From NCBI GenBank assembly GCA_050875145.1, contig JBNMLH010000003.1, positions 62,001 through 126,000 on the forward strand: DNA of 64,000 bases. The letters are read 5' to 3'. The notes below the pieces were generated by a model. It saw nothing but the letters and a program-made list of their open reading frames with translations, ran no database searches and had not been told where the DNA came from. This document shows, piece after piece, positions 35,611-44,891 of this stretch. This DNA comes from CAG-411 sp050875145 (GTDB taxonomy: Bacteria; Bacillota; Clostridia; Lachnospirales; Lachnospiraceae). The number at the start of each line of letters is the position of its first letter. Position 1 is the first letter of the stretch. The translations under genes and the position numbers were made by a program.

Positions 35611-36915
35611 ATGAAGTCAAAATTAATAACTGGAACTCTCATCCTAACGATTGCCGGATTCTTAACACGTATTCTCGGCTTTTTCTACAAATTATTACTT
35701 TCCAATATTTTAGGTACTGAACTACTGGGTATCTATCAACTTATTTTTCCAATTTACGGCCTGTGCTTTACTCTATATGCCAGCGGTATACAAACAGCTA
35801 TTTCTAAAATGGTAGCAGAAAATACAAAAGGAAAAGAAGCTTTATCCAAAAAAATACTCTCTATCGGAATCGGGCTATCCTTATCCATTGCTATTTTCTG
35901 CTCCCTTTTTCTCTATATAAGTGCAGATTTTATAGCATCCGATATCATCAAAGAACCTCGCTGCAGTCAATCCTTAAAATTGCTGTGTGGTGTCTTTCCT
36001 GCCTGTTCTATGTCTGCTTGTATCAATGGTTTTTATTATGGTCAAAAACAGACCATGCATCCTGCAATTGCCCAGCTTATTGAACAAATTAGCAGAATCA
36101 TTTTCAGCGTTTTATATATCGTGTGCTACGCTCAAAAAACATCACTTTTTTCCTGCGAAACCGCAGTGATTGCAATCTTTGTCGGAGAATTGACTGCAGC
36201 TATTTACAATCTGTTTATCCTTCAATATTCTTCCAAAAAAATCACATCGAAAAGTACTGTCTCCACGCATAAAATCTTTAAACAACTTTGTATATTTTCT
36301 ATTCCTTTAACTACCACACATTTAATTATCAGCCTTTTGCATAGTATAGAAGCAATTTTAATCCCAAACCTGCTTCAAAAATTCGGTATGACATTAAGCG
36401 AATCGTTAAGTATTTACGGTATTTTAACCGGAATGACCATGTCGCTTCTTATGTTCCCATCTACCATTACAAACTCTCTATGTGTCCTGCTGCTTCCGTC
36501 AATCTCTGAAGCAGCCGCCGAACAAAATAGAGCTTACATAAATAAAGCTATTCGTTATTCCTTTACATACAGTCTGATAATTGGTGGTTTTATAGGTCTA
36601 TGTTTTTTAATTACCGGTCCACAGTTAGGTTTGCTTTTATTTAAAAACCGCTTATCTGGTGTTTTTTTACAAAATCTTTCCTGGCTTTGTCCTATGCTTT
36701 ACCTTAGTTCTACATTATCTAGCATTTTAAATGGACTGGGAAAAATGAAGGTAACTTTTCGCAATACATCTATCGGTCTATTTCTGCGAATCATATTACT
36801 GGTAATACTCATTCCTTATTATGGAATTTCAGGCTATTTTTATTCCTTATTAATTAGTCAGTTTATCTCCTCTGCCATGGATGTATGGATCATAAGAAAA
36901 AGCAAGTATTCTTGA
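35611..36915 (+). CDS. SpoVB/MurJ-like flippase (MOP superfamily)
   Basis: A 434-residue protein with about twelve membrane helices. The N-terminus, MKSKLITGTLILTIAGFLT with RILGFFYKLLLSN and ELLGIYQLIFPIYGL after it, matches SpoVB-type polysaccharide/lipid exporters, as does ASGIQTAISKMVAEN. SpoVB acts in spore cortex synthesis by moving lipid-linked precursors; related proteins export other glycans. It is shorter than Bacillus SpoVB (518). Start is set by alignment with the family at ATG 35611, which has no visible SD; the open frame reaches back to 35398. Its stop lies inside a bidirectional terminator. Confidence 0.8.
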   Translation: MKSKLITGTLILTIAGFLTRILGFFYKLLLSNILGTELLGIYQLIFPIYGLCFTLYASGIQTAISKMVAENTKGKEALSKKILSIGIGLSLSIAIFCSLFLYISADFIASDIIKEPRCSQSLKLLCGVFPACSMSACINGFYYGQKQTMHPAIAQLIEQISRIIFSVLYIVCYAQKTSLFSCETAVIAIFVGELTAAIYNLFILQYSSKKITSKSTVSTHKIFKQLCIFSIPLTTTHLIISLLHSIEAILIPNLLQKFGMTLSESLSIYGILTGMTMSLLMFPSTITNSLCVLLLPSISEAAAEQNRAYINKAIRYSFTYSLIIGGFIGLCFLITGPQLGLLLFKNRLSGVFLQNLSWLCPMLYLSSTLSSILNGLGKMKVTFRNTSIGLFLRIILLVILIPYYGISGYFYSLLISQFISSAMDVWIIRKSKYS

Positions 36916-36933
36916 TTGAATACCTGCTTTTTC
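36896..36933. terminator. Bidirectional terminator between flippase and GGDEF gene
   Basis: A 16-bp stem with one mismatch (36896-36911 with 36918-36933) contains A-run and T-run on opposite sides. It overlaps the flippase stop codon (36913-36915) and adjoins the GGDEF gene stop at 36935. Confidence 0.8.
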
Positions 36934-36934
36934 T

Positions 36935-37990
36935 TTACGCTTTCTGTTCATGATAAAAACAGAAACCATTTTTGCCATTTTTCTTTACTTCATATAATGC
37001 TTTATCTGATTTATCAAGCAATTCTTCATAGTCATCTCCATCCATTGGAAAAATAGAAATACCAATACTTGCTGAAACAGTTACTTCTTCACCATCTTCG
37101 CTATAAGTTTTTCTAAATGCTTTTCCAATACTCTTAGCCTTATTAACAATATCTTCCCTAGATGTGACATTACTCATAAAAACAACAAATTCATCTCCAC
37201 CAATTCTACCAATAATATCATCCCCACGAAACATATTTTTCAAATGTCCTACGCCTTCTTTCAAAACTTCATCACCTTTTAGATGACCAAACGTATCATT
37301 AATCTTCTTAAAATTGTCCATATCTACAATTAGTAATGCATGTTTATCCTGATTACGGCTATTCTTTATAAAATTATTAATACGCTCCTTAGTTGCCACT
37401 TTATTATAAATTCGTGTCATGGCATCCATCTCAGCCTTAAACTGTAACTTCTCTACTTCGCGTTTTTGAATGTCAATATTAGACAATTTTCCAACTACCT
37501 TAACAGGATTATTCATCGAATCATAGATGGTTTGTCCACACACATAACACCACACATAATCTCCTGAAGAACGTTTCATACGGTATTCCGCTTCTAACTT
37601 TTGCTTCTCTCCACCTAACAGCTTACAGAAGTTTTCAAAAGCAAATACATCTTCTTTATATACATACTGTGCTTCTTCTTTTAATTCAGCAAAACGTTCT
37701 ATAGTAGCTTTTCTTCCAAAATTCTCTGTATATTTATCTGAATATACCATCTGGTCTGAAAAAATATCATACTCAAACAAAATATCATTGGATATTTCCG
37801 CTAAAATACGATATCTTTCTTCCTGTATCTGTGCCTTTTGGAGAATCCGCTCCTGATTACGCATCTTCATCCGAAAAGATATGAATATACTAATCAATAT
37901 AATAATGACTATAATGCCAGCAATCATAATACATATTTCCTGATATTCAGATAAAAAATCCTCCAATCGATCCCATGCAATATCTAACAT
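36935..37990 (-). CDS. Membrane-bound PAS-GGDEF diguanylate cyclase
   Basis: 351 residues from ATG 37990 (AGGAGG upstream; ATG 37996 also possible). One membrane helix (about 20-38, IMIAGIIVIIILISIFISF), a PAS domain (about 60-175, with a PAC-like EYRMKRSSGDYVWCYVCG) and a C-terminal GGDEF domain. The active-site motif is intact (RIGGDEFVVFM), and an I-site RGDD lies five residues before GGDEF, so product inhibition by c-di-GMP is likely. Makes c-di-GMP from two GTP. The PAS ligand is unknown. CheV elsewhere in the window suggests the organism is motile, a common c-di-GMP output. Confidence 0.92.
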   Translation of the reverse strand: MLDIAWDRLEDFLSEYQEICIMIAGIIVIIILISIFISFRMKMRNQERILQKAQIQEERYRILAEISNDILFEYDIFSDQMVYSDKYTENFGRKATIERFAELKEEAQYVYKEDVFAFENFCKLLGGEKQKLEAEYRMKRSSGDYVWCYVCGQTIYDSMNNPVKVVGKLSNIDIQKREVEKLQFKAEMDAMTRIYNKVATKERINNFIKNSRNQDKHALLIVDMDNFKKINDTFGHLKGDEVLKEGVGHLKNMFRGDDIIGRIGGDEFVVFMSNVTSREDIVNKAKSIGKAFRKTYSEDGEEVTVSASIGISIFPMDGDDYEELLDKSDKALYEVKKNGKNGFCFYHEQKA

Positions 37991-38212
37991 TGTCATCCCT
38001 CCTCCTGGTTCCTTTCCTACTACTTTCAGATAAAATGAACATAAAAGGACTAATTTTAGCCGAAGTTCACTTTTTCCAAAACATCTTATCATAAATCATA
38101 ACGTCCCCCCATTTATGATTTTAGGTAAATGCATACTTTCTGATTATATTTAACCAATTCAGTACAAACTTATATTAGTATATATTTCAAAATATTTATA
38201 AATTGACGTAAA

Positions 38213-39121
38213 TTATGTCAAATCATAAGGTGTCACCTGATATACAAAATAATTTAACCAGTTTGTATAAATCGCATTGGCATGTGCACGCCAAGTAAGC
38301 AACGGTCTTTGTGTAGGGTCATCATCTGGATAATAATTCTTTGGCATGGAAACATCTATGCCCTTTGCCAAATCACGTTTATATTCTTCATCCAATGTGA
38401 GCCTGTCATACTCCGGATGTCCTAATACAAAAATCTGCTTTCCATCCTTAGCCATAACTAAAAAGGCACCTGCCTCCTTTGATTCTGCCAAAACAGTTAA
38501 TTCTTTCTTTTTTTTAATTTCATCCAAAGGAACTTCTGTATATCTGGAATGTGGTGCAAAAAACACATCATCAAATCCTCGTACCAATGGATTTTTTCTA
38601 TGCTTCACCTCATGCTCAAAAATACCAGATATTTTATTATCTAATAATCGTTTTGGCAAACCATAATGATAATACAACCCTGCCTGTGCCCCCCAGCATA
38701 TATGCAAAGTCGATGTAACAGCTTCTTTGGACCATTCCATAATCTGTGTCAGTTCATCCCAATAACCCACTTCTTCAAATTCCATCCGCTCAACCGGTGC
38801 TCCTGTGATAACCAGTCCATCAAATCGTTTTTCCTTTACGTCATCAAAAGTTTGATAGAACTTATCTAAATGACTTGCAGCAGTATTAGTTCCTACATAG
38901 CTGGCTGTCGTTAAAAAAGTAATGTCAAACTGCAACGGCGTGTTGGATAAACTTCTCATTAATTGTACCTCTGTCGCTTCCTTTAAAGGCATCAAATTTA
39001 GTATAGCAATTTGTAATGGGCGAATCTCCTGACTAATTGCCCTGTTTTCATCCATAATAAAAATATTTTCATCTTCCAACACCTTTTTGGCAGGAAGATT
39101 ATTTTGCACTTTAATAGGCAT
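38213..39121 (-). CDS. metA: Homoserine O-acetyltransferase (MetA family)
   Basis: 302 residues, a glutamine-amidotransferase-fold enzyme that acylates homoserine in methionine synthesis. The catalytic Cys142 (HICWGAQAGL), His235 and Glu237 (GHPEYD) are at the canonical positions. Position 111 is glutamate (ITGAPVE), the residue reported to specify acetyl-CoA rather than succinyl-CoA in this family (E. coli MetA has glycine). I therefore predict homoserine O-acetyltransferase despite the usual 'succinyltransferase' label. No SAM riboswitch or other leader is seen; it lies 59 bases after ligA. Confidence 0.94.
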   Translation of the reverse strand: MPIKVQNNLPAKKVLEDENIFIMDENRAISQEIRPLQIAILNLMPLKEATEVQLMRSLSNTPLQFDITFLTTASYVGTNTAASHLDKFYQTFDDVKEKRFDGLVITGAPVERMEFEEVGYWDELTQIMEWSKEAVTSTLHICWGAQAGLYYHYGLPKRLLDNKISGIFEHEVKHRKNPLVRGFDDVFFAPHSRYTEVPLDEIKKKKELTVLAESKEAGAFLVMAKDGKQIFVLGHPEYDRLTLDEEYKRDLAKGIDVSMPKNYYPDDDPTQRPLLTWRAHANAIYTNWLNYFVYQVTPYDLT

Positions 39122-39180
39122 ATTACTTCACCGTCTTTTTTTTGATATATTATTAATCATACCATGTTACTTAGGAAAAA

Positions 39181-41157
39181 TCAACTAAACATCTCCAAAA
39201 ATTCAGCTTCCGTAAGAATTGGAATCTGCAATTCTTTCGCTTTTTTATTTTTTGTAGAGGAGGATGCACTATCATTATTAATCAAATAGTCAGTTTTAGA
39301 ACTGACACTTCCAGTTACTTTTCCACCGCGTTGTTCAATATATTCTTGCATAGCCTTTCTATTTGAAAATTCATTAAGTGACCCTGTTATAACAAAGGTC
39401 AGTCCATCCATACTCTGTTCTCTTTCTTCGCCAACTGCACTATCATCTGAAATATTGATTTCTCTTAATAAATCCTCTATCATTTGCCTGTTTTCTGCCT
39501 TTTTCATAAAAGACACATAAGTATCTGCTATCACTTCTCCAATTCCGTCAATCGAAACCAATTCCTCTTTCGTGGCAGTAAGAACTTTATCCACTTGATT
39601 ATGAAAAGTAGCACAAATAAGCTTCGCTGTAGACAAACCAATATTGGCAATTCCCAAACTATATATAAATTTTGCCAAGGTTACACTTCTTGCTTTTTCA
39701 ATAGAAGCAAGCATATTTTGATAAGACTTTTCTCCAAAGCCCTCCATCTCAACAATTTCTTCTTTATATTTATCCAGATGAAATAAATCTGCTAATTCAT
39801 GTATTAAACCTTTTCCAATCATTTTTTCTACAGTAGCCTCTGATAATCCCTCTACATTCATGGCATCGCGACTCATAAAATGAGCAAGCGCTTTAATTTT
39901 TTTTGCCAGACAGTCTGGATTTTTACAAAGCAATACTTTGACTCCATTTTCCTCTGATACTGTAGTCTCTTTCTGACAGACTGGACATTGTTCGGGAATT
40001 TTGACAATACCACTTCTCGTTTTATTCTCTGCAATCTGAGGTATAATCATGTTTGCCTTATAAACCGTAATTTCATCTCCAATTCCTAATTCCAAGCCCT
40101 CCATAATACTAATATTATGGAGACTGGCCCTGCTGACTTTTGTTCCCTCCAGTTCAACTGCTTCAAAAATAGCAACTGGATTTATAAGTCCTGTTCTTGA
40201 TGCACTCCACTCTACCTCTAACAATTTTGTCTGTGCTGTTTCGTCTTTCCACTTATAAGCAATCGCATCTCTCGGAAATTTTGCCGTACTCCCCAGACTT
40301 TTTCCGTAGGCAATATCATTTAATAGCAGGACTAATCCATCCGATGGAAAATCATTTTTTTGAATCTGTTGCGCAAACCAGGCAACAGTTTCCGCCATAT
40401 TCTTTCTTACTACCGATTTTCTCTCTACCACTTCAAATCCCTGCTGTTCCAGCCATTTAAACTGTTCTTCCCTAGAATTATGAAAATCCGGACTTTGTTC
40501 TTTCATTGTACTTTCACATTCTACCAGCGCAAAAGCAAAGAAATATACATTACGTTCTGCAGTAATTTTATTATTTAATTGTCGTACAGAACCGCTACAT
40601 AAATTTCTGGGATTTTTGTATTTTGCATTGCTATCCGCAATAGCTTCGTTCATTTCTTTAAAATCAGAATACTTAATAACCGCTTCTCCACGCAACACCA
40701 AACGCCCTTTATAGGGAATACACAAAGGAACATTTTTAAATACTCTAACATTATTTGTCACAACTTCTCCAATTTCACCATTTCCACGGGTAACCGCCTT
40801 TATCAATTCGCCCTGTTCATAGGTTAAAACAATTGTAAGACCATCCATTTTCCAGGATACTATTCCCTCCTGGTTTCCAATCCAATCTTCCAATGTCTCC
40901 ACAGATTTGGTTTTGTCCAACGATAGCATTCTGGCAGGATGCTCTTCCTTTGGCAATTCACTTAGAACCTCATATCCAACCTTTCCTGTAGGACTGTTAG
41001 ATAAACGTACTCCCAATTCTTTTTCTAACTGCTCTAATTCATCATAAAGACTATCATACTCATAATTGCTCATAATCTCCTGTGCATCTTGATAGTATGC
41101 CTTAGAAGCCTTGTTTAAGAGTATCACTAATTCCTGCATCCTGCGTTTTTTATCCAT
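39181..41157 (-). CDS. ligA: NAD-dependent DNA ligase LigA, divergent form
   Basis: 657 residues with the LigA layout: Ia domain, adenylation domain, OB, four-Cys zinc finger (CPVC and CKNPDC), HhH repeats, BRCT (FVITGSLNEFSNRKAMQEYI in part). The nucleotidyl lysine is in WKMDG (K103, normally KLDG/KIDG). E158, R184, R192 and K302 are present. The residue matching essential K290 of E. coli is leucine (DGLVLLLN, L278). In Ia, E. coli H23 and D32 correspond to Q23 and N31. These differences might be typical of the lineage. Start ATG 41157 has an AAAGGTGAG SD. Seals nicks in replication and repair. Confidence 0.88.
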   Translation of the reverse strand: MDKKRRMQELVILLNKASKAYYQDAQEIMSNYEYDSLYDELEQLEKELGVRLSNSPTGKVGYEVLSELPKEEHPARMLSLDKTKSVETLEDWIGNQEGIVSWKMDGLTIVLTYEQGELIKAVTRGNGEIGEVVTNNVRVFKNVPLCIPYKGRLVLRGEAVIKYSDFKEMNEAIADSNAKYKNPRNLCSGSVRQLNNKITAERNVYFFAFALVECESTMKEQSPDFHNSREEQFKWLEQQGFEVVERKSVVRKNMAETVAWFAQQIQKNDFPSDGLVLLLNDIAYGKSLGSTAKFPRDAIAYKWKDETAQTKLLEVEWSASRTGLINPVAIFEAVELEGTKVSRASLHNISIMEGLELGIGDEITVYKANMIIPQIAENKTRSGIVKIPEQCPVCQKETTVSEENGVKVLLCKNPDCLAKKIKALAHFMSRDAMNVEGLSEATVEKMIGKGLIHELADLFHLDKYKEEIVEMEGFGEKSYQNMLASIEKARSVTLAKFIYSLGIANIGLSTAKLICATFHNQVDKVLTATKEELVSIDGIGEVIADTYVSFMKKAENRQMIEDLLREINISDDSAVGEEREQSMDGLTFVITGSLNEFSNRKAMQEYIEQRGGKVTGSVSSKTDYLINNDSASSSTKNKKAKELQIPILTEAEFLEMFS

Positions 41158-41208
41158 CACGCTCACCTTTCTATTTTTAATGCTGCTTTCCTGCAAACTT
41201 TAATCGTT

Positions 41209-41913
41209 TTATTCTTCTAATAGTTTTACCAACTCTTCCAATTCTTTTCCCACAATTTTACGGTAAGTACCACTTTTTAACCTTCCAAGTCGAATATTCA
41301 TCACTCGAACCCGCGTCAACTCAATTACCCGATAAGAAAAATATTCACACATACGTCGAATCTGTCGATTTAATCCCTGGGTCAATATTATACGAAACGT
41401 TCTTGGTCCAATCTGCTCCAATTCACAAGGTCTTGTTACGGTATCTAATATTGGTACACCAGAACCCATTGCACGCAAAAACTCCGGTGTTATTTTTTTA
41501 TTTACCGTCACAATATACTCTTTCTCATGATAATTACTTCCACGTAAAATTTTATCGACCAATTCACCTTGATTTGTCAATAAAATTAATCCCTCTGAAT
41601 CCTTATCCAATCTTCCAATTGGATATATGCGTTTCCCATAATTGATATAATCTACAATATTATCTTTATCTTTTTTACTTGTCGTGCATACAATCCCTCT
41701 TGGCTTATTAAATGCCAAAAGCACTTTTTCTCCTTCTATTTGTATTATCTTATGGTCCACCTCAATTTTCTGGGAAGCCCGCACCTTTTGTCCCATCTGA
41801 GCTGGAACTCCATCTACAAGAATTCTCCCTTTCTCAACCATACGATCTGCTTCTCTTCTGGAGCAAACTCCTGCTTCACTCAAAAATTTATTTAAACGTA
41901 CTTCTTGTTCCAT
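41209..41913 (-). CDS. RluF-type 23S rRNA pseudouridine synthase
   Basis: 234 residues: N-terminal S4 domain (VRLNKFLSEAGVCSRREADR) and the RsuA/RluB/E/F catalytic domain with IGRLDKDSEGLILLTN (catalytic Asp) and LTQGLNRQIRRMCEYF. The segment MGSGVPILDTVTRPC resembles the corresponding stretch in E. coli RluF, which modifies U2604 and also tRNA-Tyr. Other RsuA-family roles are possible. ATG 41913 has GGAGG upstream; the frame opening at 41982 overlaps the neighbour. A hairpin at 41939-41962 ends the preceding gene. Confidence 0.88.
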   Translation of the reverse strand: MEQEVRLNKFLSEAGVCSRREADRMVEKGRILVDGVPAQMGQKVRASQKIEVDHKIIQIEGEKVLLAFNKPRGIVCTTSKKDKDNIVDYINYGKRIYPIGRLDKDSEGLILLTNQGELVDKILRGSNYHEKEYIVTVNKKITPEFLRAMGSGVPILDTVTRPCELEQIGPRTFRIILTQGLNRQIRRMCEYFSYRVIELTRVRVMNIRLGRLKSGTYRKIVGKELEELVKLLEE

Positions 41914-41938
41914 CCTATTTTTCCTCCATGTAACAAAC

Positions 41939-41962
41939 AGCAGGGAAACTTCTTTCCCTGCT
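41939..41962 (-). terminator. Hairpin terminator after the exported protein gene
   Basis: AGCAGGGAAA (41939-41948) pairs with TTTCCCTGCT (41953-41962); the minus-strand tail TGTTTGTT is a modest U-run. Confidence 0.65.
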
Positions 41963-41974
41963 CTCGCTTTTTCC

Positions 41975-42754
41975 CTATTCATTCATTGTTTCTGTCTGAT
42001 CAATCGGTTCGTCTGTTGGTGGTACTTCTGTAGCTTGTCCCGTCGTTACCTCTGGTGTTGTTTCACTTGCTACCTCATCACTTCCACCATTCAGATTTGC
42101 ATAAAATTCTTTTAATTTTGAATCACTTGCAATTGCTTCTTCTAATTTTGTATTTACCCTATTGATAATTTTTTGTACATCATCACTCTCGTCTGTCTCG
42201 TTAATAAAATCCTGTACTTCCTGCTTGATCAAACCAAACTCAATTTTTAAATTACCTGCTGTGTCTGTCACGATATAATAACGTTCTAATCCAGGTGCTG
42301 CTGTATCAATTCCTGTAAATTTCGACTCACTATATACATAGACCAGATATTCACCCTTTTTCATTCCGTCTACTGTATAGCACTCAATATTTTGATACTC
42401 TTCAATCAATTTCTGCTTTGCCTGCATCTTCTCCACATCGACATTTTCCACATCTGTAACTACTTTAGCCAGTGTTTGTAAATCACATGTCAGCATACAA
42501 TTCAAATATGTGGCAATCAACTGATCAATCTCTTTCTCTGTATTACTCTGTAAATCGCTATTTTCTTCTACTCCAGCTTCTTCTTTTAATGTCGCATCAT
42601 CACTTAATTCCACAAAAGGATTTTTTATATTTTCCAGACTATTTTTTTTCTGATTTCCTTTGTTTTTTGGTGTACTGAGAGATATCGTAACCATACCAAT
42701 ACACATCGTACACATTGTGATAATCAATATAATTTTTTTGTACTTAAATTTCAT
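41975..42754 (-). CDS. Exported or membrane-anchored protein, unknown
   Basis: 259 residues. An N-terminal signal anchor (KIILIITMCTMCIGMVTISL, about 7-26) is followed by a polar domain (about 70-215, containing YLVYVYSESKFTGIDTAAPG and ERYYIVTDTAGNLKIEFG) and a Thr/Glu/Pro-rich tail. The central domain suggests a small secreted fold of the NTF2-like kind but I cannot confirm that. No recognised enzyme motif. SD is weak (AAGGTGAAG). Next downstream is the rluF-type gene, separated by a terminator. Confidence 0.65.
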   Translation of the reverse strand: MKFKYKKIILIITMCTMCIGMVTISLSTPKNKGNQKKNSLENIKNPFVELSDDATLKEEAGVEENSDLQSNTEKEIDQLIATYLNCMLTCDLQTLAKVVTDVENVDVEKMQAKQKLIEEYQNIECYTVDGMKKGEYLVYVYSESKFTGIDTAAPGLERYYIVTDTAGNLKIEFGLIKQEVQDFINETDESDDVQKIINRVNTKLEEAIASDSKLKEFYANLNGGSDEVASETTPEVTTGQATEVPPTDEPIDQTETMNE

Positions 42755-42873
42755 TTATTTCTTCACCTTGTATTTCTTTCCTATCATTTTTCCTTTCAAA
42801 TTTTCACATTGCAACCAAAGCTTAACCTTTCTTATTTTATCAAATCCCCCTCTAGAATGCAATACATACATAA

Positions 42874-42906
42874 TAAAAAGGACAGACCATCCATGACAGT
42901 CTGTCT
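42874..42906 (-). terminator. Terminator of tRNA-Arg
   Basis: GACAGAC (42881-42887) pairs with GTCTGTC (42899-42905); the minus-strand continuation is CTTTTTATT. Confidence 0.85.
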
Positions 42907-42910
42907 CCTA

Positions 42911-42983
42911 CGCACCTGAAGGGACTCGAACCCCCGACACATGGCTTCGGAAGCCACTGCTCTATCCACTGAGCTACAAGTGC
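42911..42983 (-). tRNA. tRNA-Arg (anticodon CCG)
   Basis: All arms fold: acceptor GCACTTG with CAGGTGC, D-arm GCTC/GAGC, anticodon stem GTGGC/GCCAT with loop TTCCGAA (anticodon CCG, reading CGG), T-arm with TTCGAGT loop. The 3' CCA is not encoded. It has its own promoter and terminator, so it is a single-gene unit. Confidence 0.95.
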
Positions 42984-43019
42984 AAAATGCTTTCTGTTTC
43001 TATAAAAGTCAGCCTATAT

Positions 43020-43048
43020 ATTATAGCAATTTGCATTGTATTTGTAAA
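43020..43048 (-). promoter_or_regulatory. Sigma-A promoter of tRNA-Arg
   Basis: Minus-strand TTTACA (43048-43043), 17-base spacer, TATAAT (43025-43020), about 35 bases upstream of the tRNA 5' end. Confidence 0.85.
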
Positions 43049-43092
43049 GGGTCGAATTCCTCTTACACTATAATAGCCTTTTCACAGTTCTC

Positions 43093-44700
43093 TTATAATG
43101 CCACATGCACAACCTTAATATTTTTAAAGTAATGTTTTAATATTTGTGAATATGTATATCCTTCTTTTCCCATCTGATTCGCTCCATTCTGACTCATACC
43201 TACTCCATGACCATATCCTCCACCATAGATATTTATGTAGGTCACACCTTTTGTTGTGCTTTTCTCGGTATAGAAAAAGGCACTTGGCAACATAGACATG
43301 CCATAAACTTTACTTCCATTCTTTTTTATTAGATTGCTACTAGATGGAGCCAGCAACATTCGTATTGCCGAAGCATTCGAAACCTGAAGAATTGCCTTGG
43401 TTCCCGTTATTTTTATGATATTCACCATACCACTTTGTGTTCGTTTTACCACCGTGACATTTTTTAAAGTTCCTATTGTTGAAATTGACTTACTTTTATA
43501 AGTACCGTCCGGCTGTAACGTAGTAATAGCAGAGGAATAAGAACGATAACAACTGGCAAGCTTATTGTTAATCTGTTTTTGTAAAACAACTTTACTTATC
43601 TGTGTATTCCAACGATACCAGTCTGCATTACTGTCAAAAGTTTTCAAAGATACATTCTTTAAAAAAGTTTTGAATTGTGCATTTGTAGATAAATTCTTTG
43701 CCTTTCCAGACTTTAATTGCTGTACACTATTATAGTATTTATCTTCCGCACTTCCACCCCAAACTTCTGATGGCTCTGCTGTCTGTCCGAAGGATGTAGA
43801 AAAAAAGAAGGTAGCTATAATTTTGCTTCCATCTTTTATTACAATATTTTTTGTCGCATCTACAGCTTCTTTTATCGTTGTATTTTCAGCAATATTATTG
43901 TATACCTGATAGGAGGTACTATCATCCACATCTGCCCCTAAACTTTTGTAGGTTGCACTGTTTAAACGTGCATATGCATAACTTCTCGCCGTAACAGCCT
44001 GTGCTTTTATTGCTTCTGTTGCATAGTAACTAGAAACTTCACTGCTAACTACACTATATAAATACTGTTCGATTGGCAACTTATTCACTACTGTTAAGCC
44101 CTTCCCAGATACATTTTTTATAGTCAATTCTCCCCGATAGGAAGGTGTACCCTGACTTCTTTTAATAGAAGTAATGCTTATTTTCCCATTGTTTTCTGCT
44201 GCAATCGTAATTGAACTTCCCGATTTTAATAGCGCATAACTACTGCTTATTTTCACTTTTTTCCCTGCTGCATATTTTTTCGTGATTTTCCCATTCTTAA
44301 TACTAAACTTATTTGTAGATGTAACAACCACAGAAGAATGATATATACTGGAAAAGTTGGTTGTTTTCAATAATACTCTTATCATCTTATTTTCTACTGT
44401 AACATTACAAGTAAGCTTCTCTCCAGAAAACGTTGCAGTAATAACTGTACTTCCTGCATTTTTTGCTATAACCTTTCCATTCTGGTCAACTGTTGCAACG
44501 CTTTTTTTAGAAGAACTCCAACTAATTTTTTCCTTTGTACCCGAAACACTTAATGTATTCATATCCCCTACTGTCATATTCAATTTATTTTTGCTTATGC
44601 TGTAGGTAGCTGTAGCTGCATAAGATGGACATATTTGGAACATCATAGCCAAAACCACAATGAACAGTATTCCAGCAACACTTCTCTTTGCTTTCCCCAT
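43093..44700 (-). CDS. BIG2-SpoIID/LytB domain protein
   Basis: 535 residues: signal peptide (VAGILFIVVLAMMFQI..SYA), one bacterial Ig-like BIG2 domain (about 30-105, with KNAGSTVITATFSG), then a SpoIID-type domain (SSEVSSYYATEAIKAQAV, SYAYARLN) reaching GGGYGHGVGMSQNGANQMG and YSQILKHYFKNI at the C-terminus. SpoIID is a lytic transglycosylase acting on denuded glycan strands during engulfment; LytB-type relatives act in vegetative walls. The BIG2 module suggests surface targeting rather than the standard sporulation SpoIID. ATG 44700 is better spaced from the AAAGGGG than GTG 44706. Confidence 0.88.
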   Translation of the reverse strand: MGKAKRSVAGILFIVVLAMMFQICPSYAATATYSISKNKLNMTVGDMNTLSVSGTKEKISWSSSKKSVATVDQNGKVIAKNAGSTVITATFSGEKLTCNVTVENKMIRVLLKTTNFSSIYHSSVVVTSTNKFSIKNGKITKKYAAGKKVKISSSYALLKSGSSITIAAENNGKISITSIKRSQGTPSYRGELTIKNVSGKGLTVVNKLPIEQYLYSVVSSEVSSYYATEAIKAQAVTARSYAYARLNSATYKSLGADVDDSTSYQVYNNIAENTTIKEAVDATKNIVIKDGSKIIATFFFSTSFGQTAEPSEVWGGSAEDKYYNSVQQLKSGKAKNLSTNAQFKTFLKNVSLKTFDSNADWYRWNTQISKVVLQKQINNKLASCYRSYSSAITTLQPDGTYKSKSISTIGTLKNVTVVKRTQSGMVNIIKITGTKAILQVSNASAIRMLLAPSSSNLIKKNGSKVYGMSMLPSAFFYTEKSTTKGVTYINIYGGGYGHGVGMSQNGANQMGKEGYTYSQILKHYFKNIKVVHVAL

Positions 44701-44844
44701 TTGCACGTACCCCTTTCGTTTTATCTGTTTTACATGATATCATTTAACTATGCCAAAACTATGACAGGTCCATATTTTACCCAATATAATAATACTTGTT
44801 CAAAAAATAATGTGCCAAAATTCTTTGTTCCTATAAATAGAGAA

Positions 44845-44876
44845 AGGACCACGCAATTTTGTGTAGTCCTCTTTTC
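44845..44876 (-). terminator. Terminator after hisD
   Basis: Arms 44845-44854 and 44861-44870 (AGGACCACGC with GTGTAGTCCT, one mismatch, one G-U); the minus-strand tail is TTTCTCT. Confidence 0.75.
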
Positions 44877-44891
44877 TAGTTTCTCTTTATT

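Noticed and set aside
38093..38212. A c-di-GMP or SAM riboswitch near the GGDEF and metA genes
   Set aside because: The short AT-rich spacers show none of the conserved core of these riboswitches.
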